From contig NC_092014.1 of assembly GCF_042242105.1 (NCBI RefSeq), positions 13,458,374 to 13,522,373 on the forward strand: a stretch of 64,000 bases of DNA, given 5' to 3'. The notes beneath the pieces were generated by a model that was given only the letters and a program-made list of their open reading frames with translations, was not told the DNA's origin and ran no database searches. Below, one piece after another: positions 41,165-52,758 of this stretch. Numbering within the stretch: the first letter of the stretch is position 1; each line of letters opens with the position of its first letter. Origin of the DNA: Pempheris klunzingeri (taxonomy: Eukaryota; Chordata; Actinopteri; Acropomatiformes; Pempheridae). The position numbers and the translations under genes are program-made.

Positions 41165-42189
41165 TGTGCCAGAGTTTCTTCTTTAACTCGCTAAACAGAG
41201 TTAAATTAACACTAAGGGATAAGACAAGTAACACTGCTGAGATACTTTTTTTTTACACCCCGGTTAGTGTTGGCTTCACTGCCTGAAGTGTAAGGCTATC
41301 TACACTAAAAAGTGTTAAAATCATTTGTAAGACTGAATTCCATAGAACAAAATACATTTCCAACATTGGCATTTATTTTACATGTTCATTGTATATTAAA
41401 ACATTGTGAATGCAGGTAAAATATACAATTTCTCATCTGAAACACAACAAGAACATAGATTCATTTTCATATTTTTCTCCACTAACTTGTGGAATCAAAT
41501 AGTAGAGAAAAATTAGGTGGAATCTTCTCTCACTGTGTATTCTCAATATACTTGTGGCAGGATATTTATAATAGTATCTCTCCATGATTTATCAATTTGC
41601 CTGCATTCCTGACTGACCTGAGATGTGACCAGTGAGCAAATAATTTACTTCCACTGAATTAAAAAAAATTTTTTTTTTACTGTGTGCAGGGTCAGCTACA
41701 GCTGTGGTTTCGTGGCTGGAAGATATTCATGGTTTTGCTCAGATCTGCTTTGGCGTCCATAAGTCAGACACAGGTATCAGGGGCGACACTAAGGCACAGG
41801 CAGCATAAAAGCCTTCGAAGAGGTGTCCCAATTTAAAACCTAAAAAACCTCCAAGGCTCTGATCTAAAATATATTTCTAAATTCAAAGACTTTACTTTGA
41901 AGTTTCACAATGAGAGCGAAGTAAAAATAAACAGAATTTATTAAAAGGAAGGAGGAGGTCAGAGTCACAGAAACCCAGATGTTAGTTATTACACATGCCT
42001 GCTTTCAACAATTTTCCAGGCTGGTGAAACATTTCAAAGCAGAGCAGCAGTTTTCTAGGCTGCGGATGACAAAAATCAGAACAAACGAGGAATAAGGTTT
42101 GGTTCAGTTGAGGGCAAGTGCTATTTGACTTTACAAAACCTATAGTAATAGCTACAGTCCTGCCCAAGGCCAAGTATTCTCAGAAGAAA

Positions 42190-42384
42190 GGTAAATGTTC
42201 CAAATTGTTGGTTAAGTAGATATATAATTAATAACTCAATTCACTACTTTTTTGTTTACTGTGTAATTCCTTATGTGTTCCTTCATAGTTTTGATGTCTG
42301 CAATATAAATCTACAATGTGGAAAATGAAAAAAAAGAAAAAACCATTGAATGAGAAGGCGTGCCCACACCTTTGACTGGTACTG
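42190..42384. mobile_element. Right-end fragment of a Tc1-like transposon (third family)
   Basis: The sequence matches the well-known fish Tc1 terminal wording: ttttgatgtctgcaatataa, aatctacaatgtgg, ccattgaatgagaaggcg and tttgactggtactgta. It ends at CTG before TA. No matching left end or transposase was found nearby, so it is a relic. Confidence 0.72.
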
Positions 42385-43073
42385 TACGTTCAGTAAGCTC
42401 TTAAGATGTGGATCTATGAGATGAGACCCAACATGACTGAGGTGCTGAGGTCGTGCAGTTGTAAATTAGTTTATACAGCCTGACTCCTGAGAGTCAGCAA
42501 TGACTCTTGAAACAAGAAATGGTAGAAGGAAGGGGTGAGAGAGATGAAAAAAGGAACTGTATGTACAAAGCGGAATGATTAAAAGATGGGAGATATGGGA
42601 GCATATAAAAGAGAATGGGAAAAATTGAGTGTTAACAAGAAGTAATGAGGATGGAGATTCACAGTTCAGAGGATTTGTCAGAGGAGCTAAAAGGGTGAGA
42701 AAATATTTGAAATCAATAATCTTATGCCACAGCAAATTGCAAGGCTAATGGATCTTCTTTTGTCTGAAATGACAGAAAATGAATGATTGAATTCACGAAA
42801 ATTCCCACTCACTGTACCTTGTGATAAATGTAATTACTAGCAGTTCAGAGGTTGCAGAGGTTCCGCCTCAGAGGCAGCATTTTCTTTGACTGGATGAAAT
42901 GTTACATTTAACGTCTGTGCCAAAGTCCACCAGGATTCAGTTAAGGCACTCACTTCCCAGCGTTTTTCAGGAAGAGAAGGGAAGCAGCTGAGTTATATTT
43001 GATTCAGTGACAGGAAAATAAATGACACTGGCAAGATAATAAATAACAGCAAGAAAAAGCACGTCGCTGCAGT

Positions 43074-43095
43074 TATATTATATTATATTATATTG
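43074..43095. repeat. (TATAT)n microsatellite
   Basis: Four tandem ttata units. Confidence 0.8.
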
Positions 43096-43610
43096 AGAAA
43101 CCGTAAGATGCACTGTGCAGAAAGCTGGTGGATGAACATGCACTTGCATCAAGGATTCAAGTCAAATGCCACGTAAAAGTGTTATGAGGTTTAAAATGAT
43201 TCACTGAGGGGTTATCAGCCCTGTTTTGTCATTGATAAGGCTACAAGGAATGAGAGTTTCATTTGGATTGCTGAAATGGCTAAGGGGGCAGAATTACAAG
43301 AAAATGAGTTTGCTCCAAGTGCGGCTTTATCTGTTGTTCCCCTGTGGATCCTCCTCAGTGTGTTTGTAGATTTCAACATCCTACACGTGCACAGAGAGGA
43401 AAATAAACTGGGTGACAGTAGGATGATGAAATTCAAAACAAGGTAGCAGTGGAAGCCTGAGCAGTATTCAAAATTGGATCAAAATATGTAGATATAGAAA
43501 AAAACATTTGTGTATATTATAGTTTCTCTCTGCTTGGGATCGGAGAAATATGAGTTTGACTGATGTTGCGTCCAATCACCCCTAGATAAGGTGTAACAGC
43601 ACCCATAAGA

Positions 43611-43655
43611 TTAACCATAGCTAATTCATTGTAACAATAAATTAGCTATGGTTAA
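43611..43655. repeat. 16-bp perfect inverted repeat (hairpin)
   Basis: TTAACCATAGCTAATT (43611-43626) and its exact reverse complement (43640-43655) flank a 13-base loop, which can itself fold (ATTGT/ACAAT). It may be the relic of a small inverted-repeat element. Confidence 0.75.
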
Positions 43656-46113
43656 CAGAAATAAATCATGAAATTAGTTCCTCTTGTATTTAGCGGCCTG
43701 GCACACATATAATGAATGACTATGAATCTCATATTTCTTGTTAGCTTTTCAGGACATATCATTAGTAATGACAAATACAAAAGGCGCCTCATAGACTGGC
43801 TTACTGCCCCTACAGAAGAGTTGGGATCAGGTAGACGTACTTAGTTTGAAGATGACACAATAGATTCCACCTGTAAAAGGCATGAAATTAGATGAACCTC
43901 AAGTCTGGCCACAACTCTTTGGAAAACCTGAATAGTGCATTTTCTTTATTTCACCATTTGGTGAGAAGGAAATGTATGGAATTTATAAAGCCTAAGTGAT
44001 TTCAAAAGAAGAGCTTGGGTCCTGGTAACCCTTAACTTCCTCTAATGCAATACATTAAGGTCAATGAAGTCAAGTTGAGCATTTACAAATCACTAGTTTG
44101 TATCAACTGAGTCAAATATGTTTTGACTATACAGTGGGCAAAATGTCAAATAATTTAATGGTGAATATATAGTGCAATTATAGAAATACATTACACTTTG
44201 GGTTTCATTTCATATGGGTAAATACTGTAGATTAGTCTATGTGAGTGTAAAGAGAGCCATTTATTAATGCCTTTCGTTGGCTGTGTAAGAATATGCAGTC
44301 ACAGGCTGTGAATACATTTTTTGATTTATACTCTAGAGTTTACCTTCAGAAATACTAATTGAATATGTTCTTTTGAAACACTGTTTTGTGCTTTGACAAT
44401 GCAGGTCAGAAATACTCAAAAATCCTTTGACAGCTGAGGTATGTGCCACTTGTTCTGTGCAGCTGTGTTCATGTCAACAGGACATTCATTTATAATGTTT
44501 CCACGCCTGGAACAAAAAAACATATTTCTCAATGGATATAGACTCAGTAAACCTGTTCATTTCATTTATCATACATTAGTGGTATATGTATTATAGGCAG
44601 AAATGTGTGAGCAGTAGAGTGCTGCTTCTTTCCTCCTTCATGTAATTGTACCAGCGCCTTTAAAAAGTCCATAAATCATGTTTTTGACAAGGGTGTTTGA
44701 GAAAGAAAAGAGTTTTTTCTTGCCATAATGGACTAATGTCTCCTACCTTAACAATTACCATGCTGTTATTCATAGTTTAATATAGACATGGCACTTCAGC
44801 AAAGTCGTGATTACTGTTGTTAATGCACTGAGGTCATGCCTCTCATTATGAGCCGACGTGGCTGGTGATGTTTTCACCTTGTCAGTCTGTGTTTTATATG
44901 TTTGTCTGTGGACAGACTTTGTCAATGTAATAGCGACACAGCCGTGCAACATGCAGTCGCAAAATAACAAAAGAATATATAAACATAATAATTGGAAATT
45001 AATTAACCTACTACTTACCTACTTTTAATTTACCTACTTATTCCACATATTTGTCAGTTATGCCTGAACAGAGAGCAAGACACACGTACAGATGCACACA
45101 AGTCGACAGTCAAAGACAGAGTTTTTGGCCGATTTGTCTCTGACTCAACTCTCCTGAAACTGAAGGAGAAATCTGGTATCTGTGTTCAGACCAGATTATA
45201 TGGTTATGTGAGGGGTTTACAGTTCCAGTTGTGAAGCTGGAGTAGGAGGTTTATTGTTGGTGTCATTGGGCAAGAATCCATAATAAACTTTCAGTATATT
45301 GTAATTCAGAGAGAGAAAACTAGACTTCTGCACCTCCTCTTGGCTGTGTTTTCAAGCTTTAGCAAATCTAACCCATGGTGAGAAAAAGCTAATTGTCGAT
45401 GTTGCGAAGTGACCCAAACAAAGCAGTACTTATTATAAAGAGATTCAAGGAGACTGACAATAAACACAGAAATACAAGAATCAATATCAGCGAAGCGTTT
45501 CATAGATGGAGAGAACTAAACTAAATGTGTTGTGGTTTGTTAGGTTGTGTCATGGATGTATCATTATTAAAAGTGGGTGTTACGCCCCACAATTTGGTCG
45601 GCTCTGTGGGACGAATGAGACTCCACCACTGACCCAAAATTTCACTTAAACACAACCTTTCAAAAAAAGCCAGAGCCATAGGGTTTATCAAATGCTATGA
45701 AATACACAAACAGAATACTGAAATCAAACACAAACAGACAAAAGACACTGAAGACTCTAAATAAAAATCCCCTGATAGCAACAAGAGAACAATCTATAAC
45801 CCAAGGTTTCCCCCTGCAAATGGAGACTGGAGCAATTATCCTCTTACCGTTCATGGCTAGGTGCACCTCATTCAGGATGAAGCAGGGCAAATCAGGTGTA
45901 GGAGCTAGAGCTAGAGAGAGGAGAGAAAAAAGGACAAACAGTAGTCTGGTGTCAATTTTCACTTTAATATTCAAAGTGACACAGTACTAAGTGGCAAATT
46001 GAATGTGCACCAAACCAATGAGCAGGAACAAATAGCTGAATGAACAGATAATACACGGAACCAGTGGGTTTCTCAGCAGTTTACAGTGAGAATAACAATG
46101 AAACTGTGCAAAC

Positions 46114-46292
46114 CTGCTCTGTGTAACTGGACTTCAGGGCTGGAAACAGCATCCAGTAGTTTCCATTGTCGCTCATTTTCCTCTTTTAAAGTTCCGCCTC
46201 ATACTCTGCTATCGTTTTTTCAAACAGCTCAAATACCTCAGCCACAGGGAGTCACTGATTGGTTGAGCTCTCAGCATTTGGATTTTACACAT
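46114..46292 (-). pseudogene. Broken first exon of a fish C2H2 zinc-finger gene
   Basis: On the minus strand, ATG at 46290-46292 starts MCKIQMLRA. After a frame change the sequence reads VFELFEKTIAEYEAEL, and after another ENERQWKLLDAVSSPEVQLH then RA, ending in a GT donor at 46113. This is the N-terminal exon found in large fish-specific zinc-finger families (consensus like MSK-QMLRAL...IFELFERTIAEYEEEL...RQ-KLLDAV-PEV-LHRA). At least two small indels break the frame and no zinc-finger array follows, so it is a relic. Recognition rests on remembered family sequence. Confidence 0.7.
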
Positions 46293-46365
46293 TTTTGCAG
46301 CAAGTTTCCTGTTGCCTGTGAATGTAATTGTTGTTTATTATTATCATATATATAATTATAATATA

Positions 46366-46795
46366 TCTCTGGTTCCTATGGGTCCTGGTCCCGGTCCCGC
46401 TGATGTGGTTCTCTGGTTCCTGTGGATCCTGGTCCAGGTCCCGCTGATGTGGTTCTCCATCAGCCAATGGATGTGCGTCTGTCCAAGGCTACAGCCTGTC
46501 CGTCCTTGGGAGCTGGATCTCTCCTTCACTGTGGTGCTCCCGGAGGTTTCTCTTTTCCCACTGGGTTTTTTGAGTTTTTCCTTCCCGAAGAAGGAGGGTC
46601 ATAAAGGGCAGGTGATGCCTCGGACTGATCCACCGGACTGATCCATTGGCCTCATCGACTGCTGGACTCTTTATTAGGTTGTTTGTTCGCTTACACTTGT
46701 TTATTTCAGTGAACTTTGTAAAGCACTATGAGTCACTCTGTTGTGATATTGGGCTATACAAATAAAATTGAATTGAATTGAATTGAATTCCCATT
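46366..46795 (+). mobile_element. 3' end of a non-LTR-type element with (ATTGA)n tail
   Basis: Starts with two copies of a 44-bp GC-rich unit (ggttcctgtggatcctggtc...) at 46367 and 46411, followed by a unique part. It ends gtaaagcactatgagtcact ... gggctatacaaataaaattg, then tandem AATTG at 46770-46795. This ending is frequent in fish genomes. The class (LINE 3' end or SINE with a LINE tail) is not settled. Confidence 0.65.
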
Positions 46796-47944
46796 GCTAC
46801 AGTTTCAACCTTGTGTTAACAGTCTGGCATTAGAAATCATGAAACACCAACCAATCTCTCTTTGAGATATCAGTGGATAAACTGCTTCACAAAGCTTTTG
46901 GTTTTTGTTTGCAGAGAATTCCTCTGTCTGGAGGACTTTACAACATAGAAAATGTCTGCTGTTCATACAAGAGCACAAATGTGCCCTAACCCTTACCAAA
47001 GTAACCTACAATAATGTGAGAAAATCGTTTTAAAGTGTCATAGCTTAATTTAAAAAATCAGACAGGATTATGAGCAAGATTCAGAGATGTCTGCAACACT
47101 AAGACAGCTCAAGGCAACTTTACATACTACATGGACAAAAATACAATTATATACAAGACATGTTGACTGCATATCACTGATGAATTATCTAGTGAGGTGC
47201 AGGATTCTGATGAGGCACTTCAAATGTCCCTCCTCAGGTCAGCTGTGGTTGATTTAAATGTGCTCTACAATTACATTTTAATGTGACTCTTTGTATCAAT
47301 GTCCCTCCAGTGCAGCTCTGCTTGGAAACAAGGTCAGTGGAAACACAAGGTTTAAAAAGACGGCTGAGGCCTCATTGCTGAACTTTACTTTACATTTTTA
47401 CACAGAATGGGGACTGAGGATTTCGTCTCTTACATTTGAGTCGTACTAGAAATGGATCAATATGGAGAGGAGGAAAGATCACATCGACAATAACTCCTTT
47501 TAACATACTAGTTGTGAATAATACTGTAGAAACTCAACTGTTTGCATCCTTGCACGCTGCTTTTTTGTTCTACTCATTTTACCCATGTTACAGTGGAGAA
47601 ATGAGGTTTGTGTTGTATAGGCAGCATAGGCACATTCCAGTTTTGCGGTTGTTATGGGGATATTTCTGTCACATTTCCGCCCATATACAGTCCAAGTTAA
47701 TGAAGTCTACTGCGTCTTCAGAGGACATGAGGACCGCGTTGGTTTTTGCGACCAACAGCTGAACAATTTCCATGCTTTGATCACACCTTTGACAGTGTGT
47801 TTGATTCAGGTTATTCGTGACAGGCTGAGGGAGGTCACATGTGCAACAGCCATGCTTCTTGCATAGGAAGAGAGCCTAGTTTTGTTTGTTTCGAATATTT
47901 TTAAAGTGAAGAGCCATATCATCCTTGTACATGGTGCACATATA
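46796..47944. other. Unassigned sequence between two transposable elements
   Basis: About 1.1 kb with no recognised gene. The longest open frame (47436-47762) has no family motif. Confidence 0.4.
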
Positions 47945-49234
47945 CAGTTGTGGTCAAAAGTTTACATATACTTGTAAAGAACATAATGTCATGGCTCTCT
48001 TGAGTTTCCAGTTATTTCTACGACTCTGATTTTTCTCTGATAGAGTGATTGGAACAGATACTTCTTTGTCACAAAAAACATTCATGAAGTTTGGTTCTTT
48101 TATGACTTTATTGTGGGTTAACAGAAAAAGTGACCAAATCTGCTGGGTCAAAAATATACATACAGCAATGCTAATATTTGGTTACATGTCCCTTGGCCAT
48201 TTTCACTTCAATTAGGCGCTTTTGGTAGCCATCCACAAGCTTCTGGCAAGCTTCTGGTTGAATCTTTGACCACTCCTCTTGACAGAATTGGTGCAGTTCA
48301 GTTAAATTTGTTGGCTTTCTGACATGGACTTGTTTCTTCAGCATTGTCCACATGTTCTCAATGGGGTTTAAGCTCGATTTTTGTTTCGTCTGACCACAGA
48401 ACTTTCCTCCAGAAGGTCTTATCTTTGCCCATGTGATCAGCAGCAAATTTCAGTCGAGCCTTAAGGTGCCGCTTTTGGAGCAAGGGCTTCCTTCATGCAC
48501 GGCAGCCTCTCAGTCCATGGCGATGCAAAACACGCTTGACTGTGGACACTGACACCTGTGTTCCAGCAGCTTCTAATTCTTGGCAGATCTGCTTTTTGGT
48601 GGTTCTCGGTTGACTCTTCACCCTCCTGACCAATTTTCTCTCAGCAGCAGGTGATAGCTTGCATTTTCTTCCTGATCGTGGCAGTGACAAAACAGTGCCA
48701 TGCACTTTATACTTACAAACAATTGTTTGCAGTTGTTGCTCTTGGGACCTGCAGCTGCTTTGAATGGCTCCAAGTGACTTTCCTGACTTGTTCAAGTCAA
48801 TGATTCGCTTTTTCAGATCCGTGCTGAGCTCCTTTGACTTTCCCATTGTAGCGTTTGTGGGCGTTTGTATCCAATGAGCCCTATTTAAATGGCCTCAGAG
48901 AAGTCACCAGCTGTAGTCACTCATAATCACTCACAAGAAGTTAAGACGCCACGCTTTGAAGCTCATTTCATTGACACAACTTTCTAAGTCACCAAAATTG
49001 CTAATTCATGTTGCTGTATGTATATTTTTGACCCAGCAGATTTGTTCACATTTTCAGTTGACCCACAATAAAGTCATAAAAGAACCAATCTTCATGAATG
49101 TTTTTTGTGACAAAGAAGTATCTGTTCCAATCACTCTATCAGAGAAAAATCAGAGTTGTAGAAATAACTGGAAACTCAAGAGAGCCATGACATTATGTTC
49201 TTTACAAGTGTATGTAAACTTTTGACCACAACTG
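47945..49234 (-). mobile_element. Tc1-like transposon, internally deleted, with long terminal repeats
   Basis: A 1290-bp element with about 225-bp inverted terminal repeats (47945-48170 and 49010-49234) that differ at only some eight positions. It begins CAGTTGTGGTCAAAAGTTTA and is flanked by TA on both sides (47943-47944, 49235-49236). The transposase between the ends has lost its middle, so the copy is non-autonomous. Its family differs from the element in tmem134. Confidence 0.93.
48171..48846 (-). pseudogene. Tc1-like transposase remnant lacking the central catalytic region
   Basis: The N-terminus MGKSKELSTDLKKRIIDLNK and DNA-binding region read to HRHGLRGCRA. A TGA stop follows (probably from CGA), then [20 protein letters not shown]. 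The sequence jumps directly to NPIENMWTMLKKQVHV and ends MAKGHVTKY. The deletion joins the first catalytic Asp segment to the segment after the second Asp and shifts the frame. The active site is therefore incomplete. Confidence 0.88.
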
Positions 49235-51052
49235 TACGCTTCCTTTTTCTTATTGAAAGCTAACAAAGATACAACAAGAAACTGCAATGTATCACGGTGT
49301 ACAATGTCCATGAAGTGGACTACACTGTAATAAATAGTCCTTATATCACAGAGGACAGAGTTCAAAAGACATTAAAAGGTGCATTTTATATAGTAAGAAG
49401 CCCCTGAAATCTTGGTTTCATGTCTTAACTGCTCCTCTGTAACATTATATATTCATGACTAAATAAGCAAAGTAAAGTTTAAATAGTAACTTAACACCAG
49501 GCAGAAAAGCAGCCTTCCACCACCATCTTTGATTGAAAATGTCAAGTCTTATCCATCTGTAACCAGATTCTGACTCAAATGTTGCTGGATCCTGGTTGGT
49601 CTGCCTACTTTCTAATGTCAAATAACAAAACCTGCGGCAGAAATCAGCATCAATCGGCATCTTCATGTATGTTCCTGATTCTCATTGTAACAAAATGACA
49701 CAACTCCCATTCCTTTAAAACTAACATTATCATAGCAAGTGCTCTTTCTCCTTGTCGCCTCTTCTTTACACTCTAACACACAAACCTCTGTAGAGGCTTT
49801 TTAAAGATATGGAAAAGGTTACAGTCATTTTCAGTCACGACAGATAAAACACAAGATTTAACACAGCTGATAACACAAGTTAAAAGTTCTCCAAGTTTTC
49901 CAATGGTTGCTTTATCACAGCTGCATAATGGAGAAAATAATGCACTGCACTTATATCTGTCAGAATAATACAAGAAGCAGTGGCATTCACAATTTTAGTC
50001 AAATGATTGTTGGACATTTAACGACAAACTCAATGTTTAATGTCAGTTTAATAGGTATTGAAAGAGCTATACAAGGTCACAGTGACTGGGTCCTAAATAT
50101 TAATATTAGAGTCAGTGAAGCTCTCAGTACAGTGGCATTTTATTGTTCTTTAATAATTTGTGATGAACACAAAAGCCAATTTGTCAAAAAAAAATAACCT
50201 TTAGAAAAATGCCAGTAAATATAAAAACAAATATAAATTACACCCCTAACATAAGGGTACCACCACAGAAGTCCAAACAGCCCCAGGCGTTTATGTTTAT
50301 CTGGCAGCTTTCACAGATGGGAAGTCAGTGAGGGATCATGTCCTCCTGTGAGAGGAGGCGCTCTGCAAAGTAAAATGCCATAAGGGTAAAAGGCAGAAAG
50401 TGTTAAATTAGTATGCCCCTGCAAGTCTATCAGTATGTTTTGGCAAAATACGCTGCTGGCCAGTAATTGCACAATTAAATGAGGGGTGACATGTGCTGTC
50501 TGCACGGTTTTTCCTCCTTTAATATGCAACTCCTACATCTGTGACATTTTGTAAAAGGCATCATGTTGGCCAGGATGACCTTCATGGCTCACAAGCACGT
50601 TTTCAGTTCTACTCAAGATTGTCTATCACTCATCAGTGACAGAATGGTGTGATAATTTGAAGCCTATTATCATGTTCTAAGAGCAATTCAGTGGACACTT
50701 TTTGTGAAAATGGGAACAGCTAAGTGTTGCAGGTGTGACAGGTTGAAGGATGATACAAATGGTATAAGTTAAAGAGTAAATCTGTAGCAAGGGTTAAAAG
50801 ATTATACAGCCAAGATTGACAATTCATAGGTTAAAAATTTGATTAAAAAGGTAAAAACAGTCATTGTACTTAAAAAGTGTTAAAACTTGAAAGATCAATA
50901 GTTTATTATTTTTCTAGCTCATGATTTGTTGTTCAAAATTGAGCTGTAGTAGTATTATCTGTGATCTGCTAAGTAGCCTTGACACCTGCCAGTCTGAGAT
51001 CGATTGCTTTTGTCTCTGCTCACTTACCTCTGTGAAATCATGGAGTTTTCCT

Positions 51053-51467
51053 CATTCGGGTAAATGTTCTCATTGAGGAAACAAGGAGTTCATACTCTGT
51101 GGTTTTTTCTCCCCGTTTTTCAGCTATGCAGACTGTGTTTTGTACTGTTGAAACGGTCATAATTACTCTCTATATGTTTAGAGTGTTTCAGGAGAGTTTT
51201 TGTTATGTTTTGAGAAAGTTAGAGAGAAGTTTGCTAGAAAAGCTAATGAGCTAATGTGTGTGTGTGCCAGCGGAGCCGCGCTGATTAGCAAAGTGCACCT
51301 GGTGTGTCCGCCATCTTGTACATTCATTTGTACTCATAAGGACACTCAGATGTCGAATGTACTTGACTCATTTTAATTTGTACAATGTATTTAATTATTA
51401 TTTAATTATTCATTCGAGTAAATGTTCTCACTGACGAAACAAGGAGTTCATACTCCCCGTTTTTCAG
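51053..51467. repeat. Direct repeat pair flanking about 290 bp
   Basis: 51053-51123 and 51411-51467 share aaatgttctca, gaaacaaggagttcatact and ccccgtttttcag. The first copy has a 13-base insertion. Function and origin are unknown. Confidence 0.6.
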
Positions 51468-52740
51468 GGGCGTAACACGGACAGGTAGATTTGAGTCGAG
51501 AGTTCAGGAACATACCATCTCCTCTTAAAGAAAATGGACTAAAAGAACCCTTTACTTGCTAACAGCAATCCTGTTTCCATCATCCTTCCACTGACAAGTT
51601 TCCTAGTCGAAAACAAATGGCAGTGAAAATGGACTTGCTAAATGTGTCTGAGAAGAAGACAATTGCTGAGACTTTCTTAGTTTATGTCATCTTCACCTGC
51701 ACTAGAAACTTATTGAAGAAAAACTCCAGAAGGCCCAGCTGACCAATCACAGTTTTTCCAGTCATCACATGGTTAGCATTAACGTGTGTGCACTCTGGAC
51801 CTTATTTACATTCATGGAACATGTCTGAGCGAACGAAAAAAATGTCATGTGTTTCTCAAAATTGGTTACTAGATTATAGTACTACAGTATTGATACTGAG
51901 TAGAAACAGAAAACAATCGCTATCATTAAACATTTACTCACCATGTAGTGTAAAAAAAAGTGTGCTAAAAGAAATGAAGTTTGCACGCTGCTATATTGAT
52001 TTAAACACTGGAACTATTGGAATAATGTAGTAAATACTGGAACAGCTACATATATGCTGGAGGATGTTATGTTGATTGAAGTTTTAGTAATTATTCTGAC
52101 TATGACTTATATTCGTCACCATGGTTTGAATACATATACTCCTCACTATGATTTTACATGTACTCATCACTGGACTGAAGTAAAACTGTGTGTATCCCTC
52201 ACTCATTGACCCTCACTGTATCACATATCTGCTCTATGTTAAAACAAGTGCACTTACGCTATAATTTTTAAAAAAGGCAACAAAAGGAAGCTAAGAAATA
52301 CGGGTGTAAAATGAGGAGAGAACTTAAAATAAAAAATAAGAACAAGGTAGGTCAAAGAGATATTGGTGTAAAATTTATACAACATGGCATATAAAAAAAG
52401 AAAGCATGCCCGTGCCAGTGCAGGTGGCTGGAAAGTCCCTACAATCCCAATTTTAGGATTACATCATCCAGGCCTCACACCTGGTCAAGGAACATAATGG
52501 TGTAATGTTACATAACCCACACCTGACCAATGATTATAATGGTGTAATGTTACAATATTTTCCTGATTAATTTGACTCAAGTTCTGATCTATTAGCCAAA
52601 GTGTTCTCGATTCATTGCGCACTGATAAGACAACTATAAATCTGGCCTAGTGGCTTAGAACCTTGGTTCTTTGCCACGTCAACCAGAGTTAGAAAAATAA
52701 TGTTAGCATTAGTTTATTAGAGTAGTAATATGAGTTTTTC

Positions 52741-52758
52741 ACACACACACACACACAC
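52741..52758. repeat. (CA)n microsatellite
   Basis: About nine CA units. Confidence 0.7.

Larger units (their letters stand above)
41165..46113. other. Gene-poor region with repeat remnants
   Basis: No confident gene. It contains the 3' end of a Tc1-family transposon near 42.2-42.4 kb, a long hairpin at 43.61 kb, a (TATAT)n run at 43074-43095, and two isolated exon-like segments on the minus strand (43327-43380 and 45848-45904). The remainder is AT-rich without recognisable structure. Confidence 0.45.
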
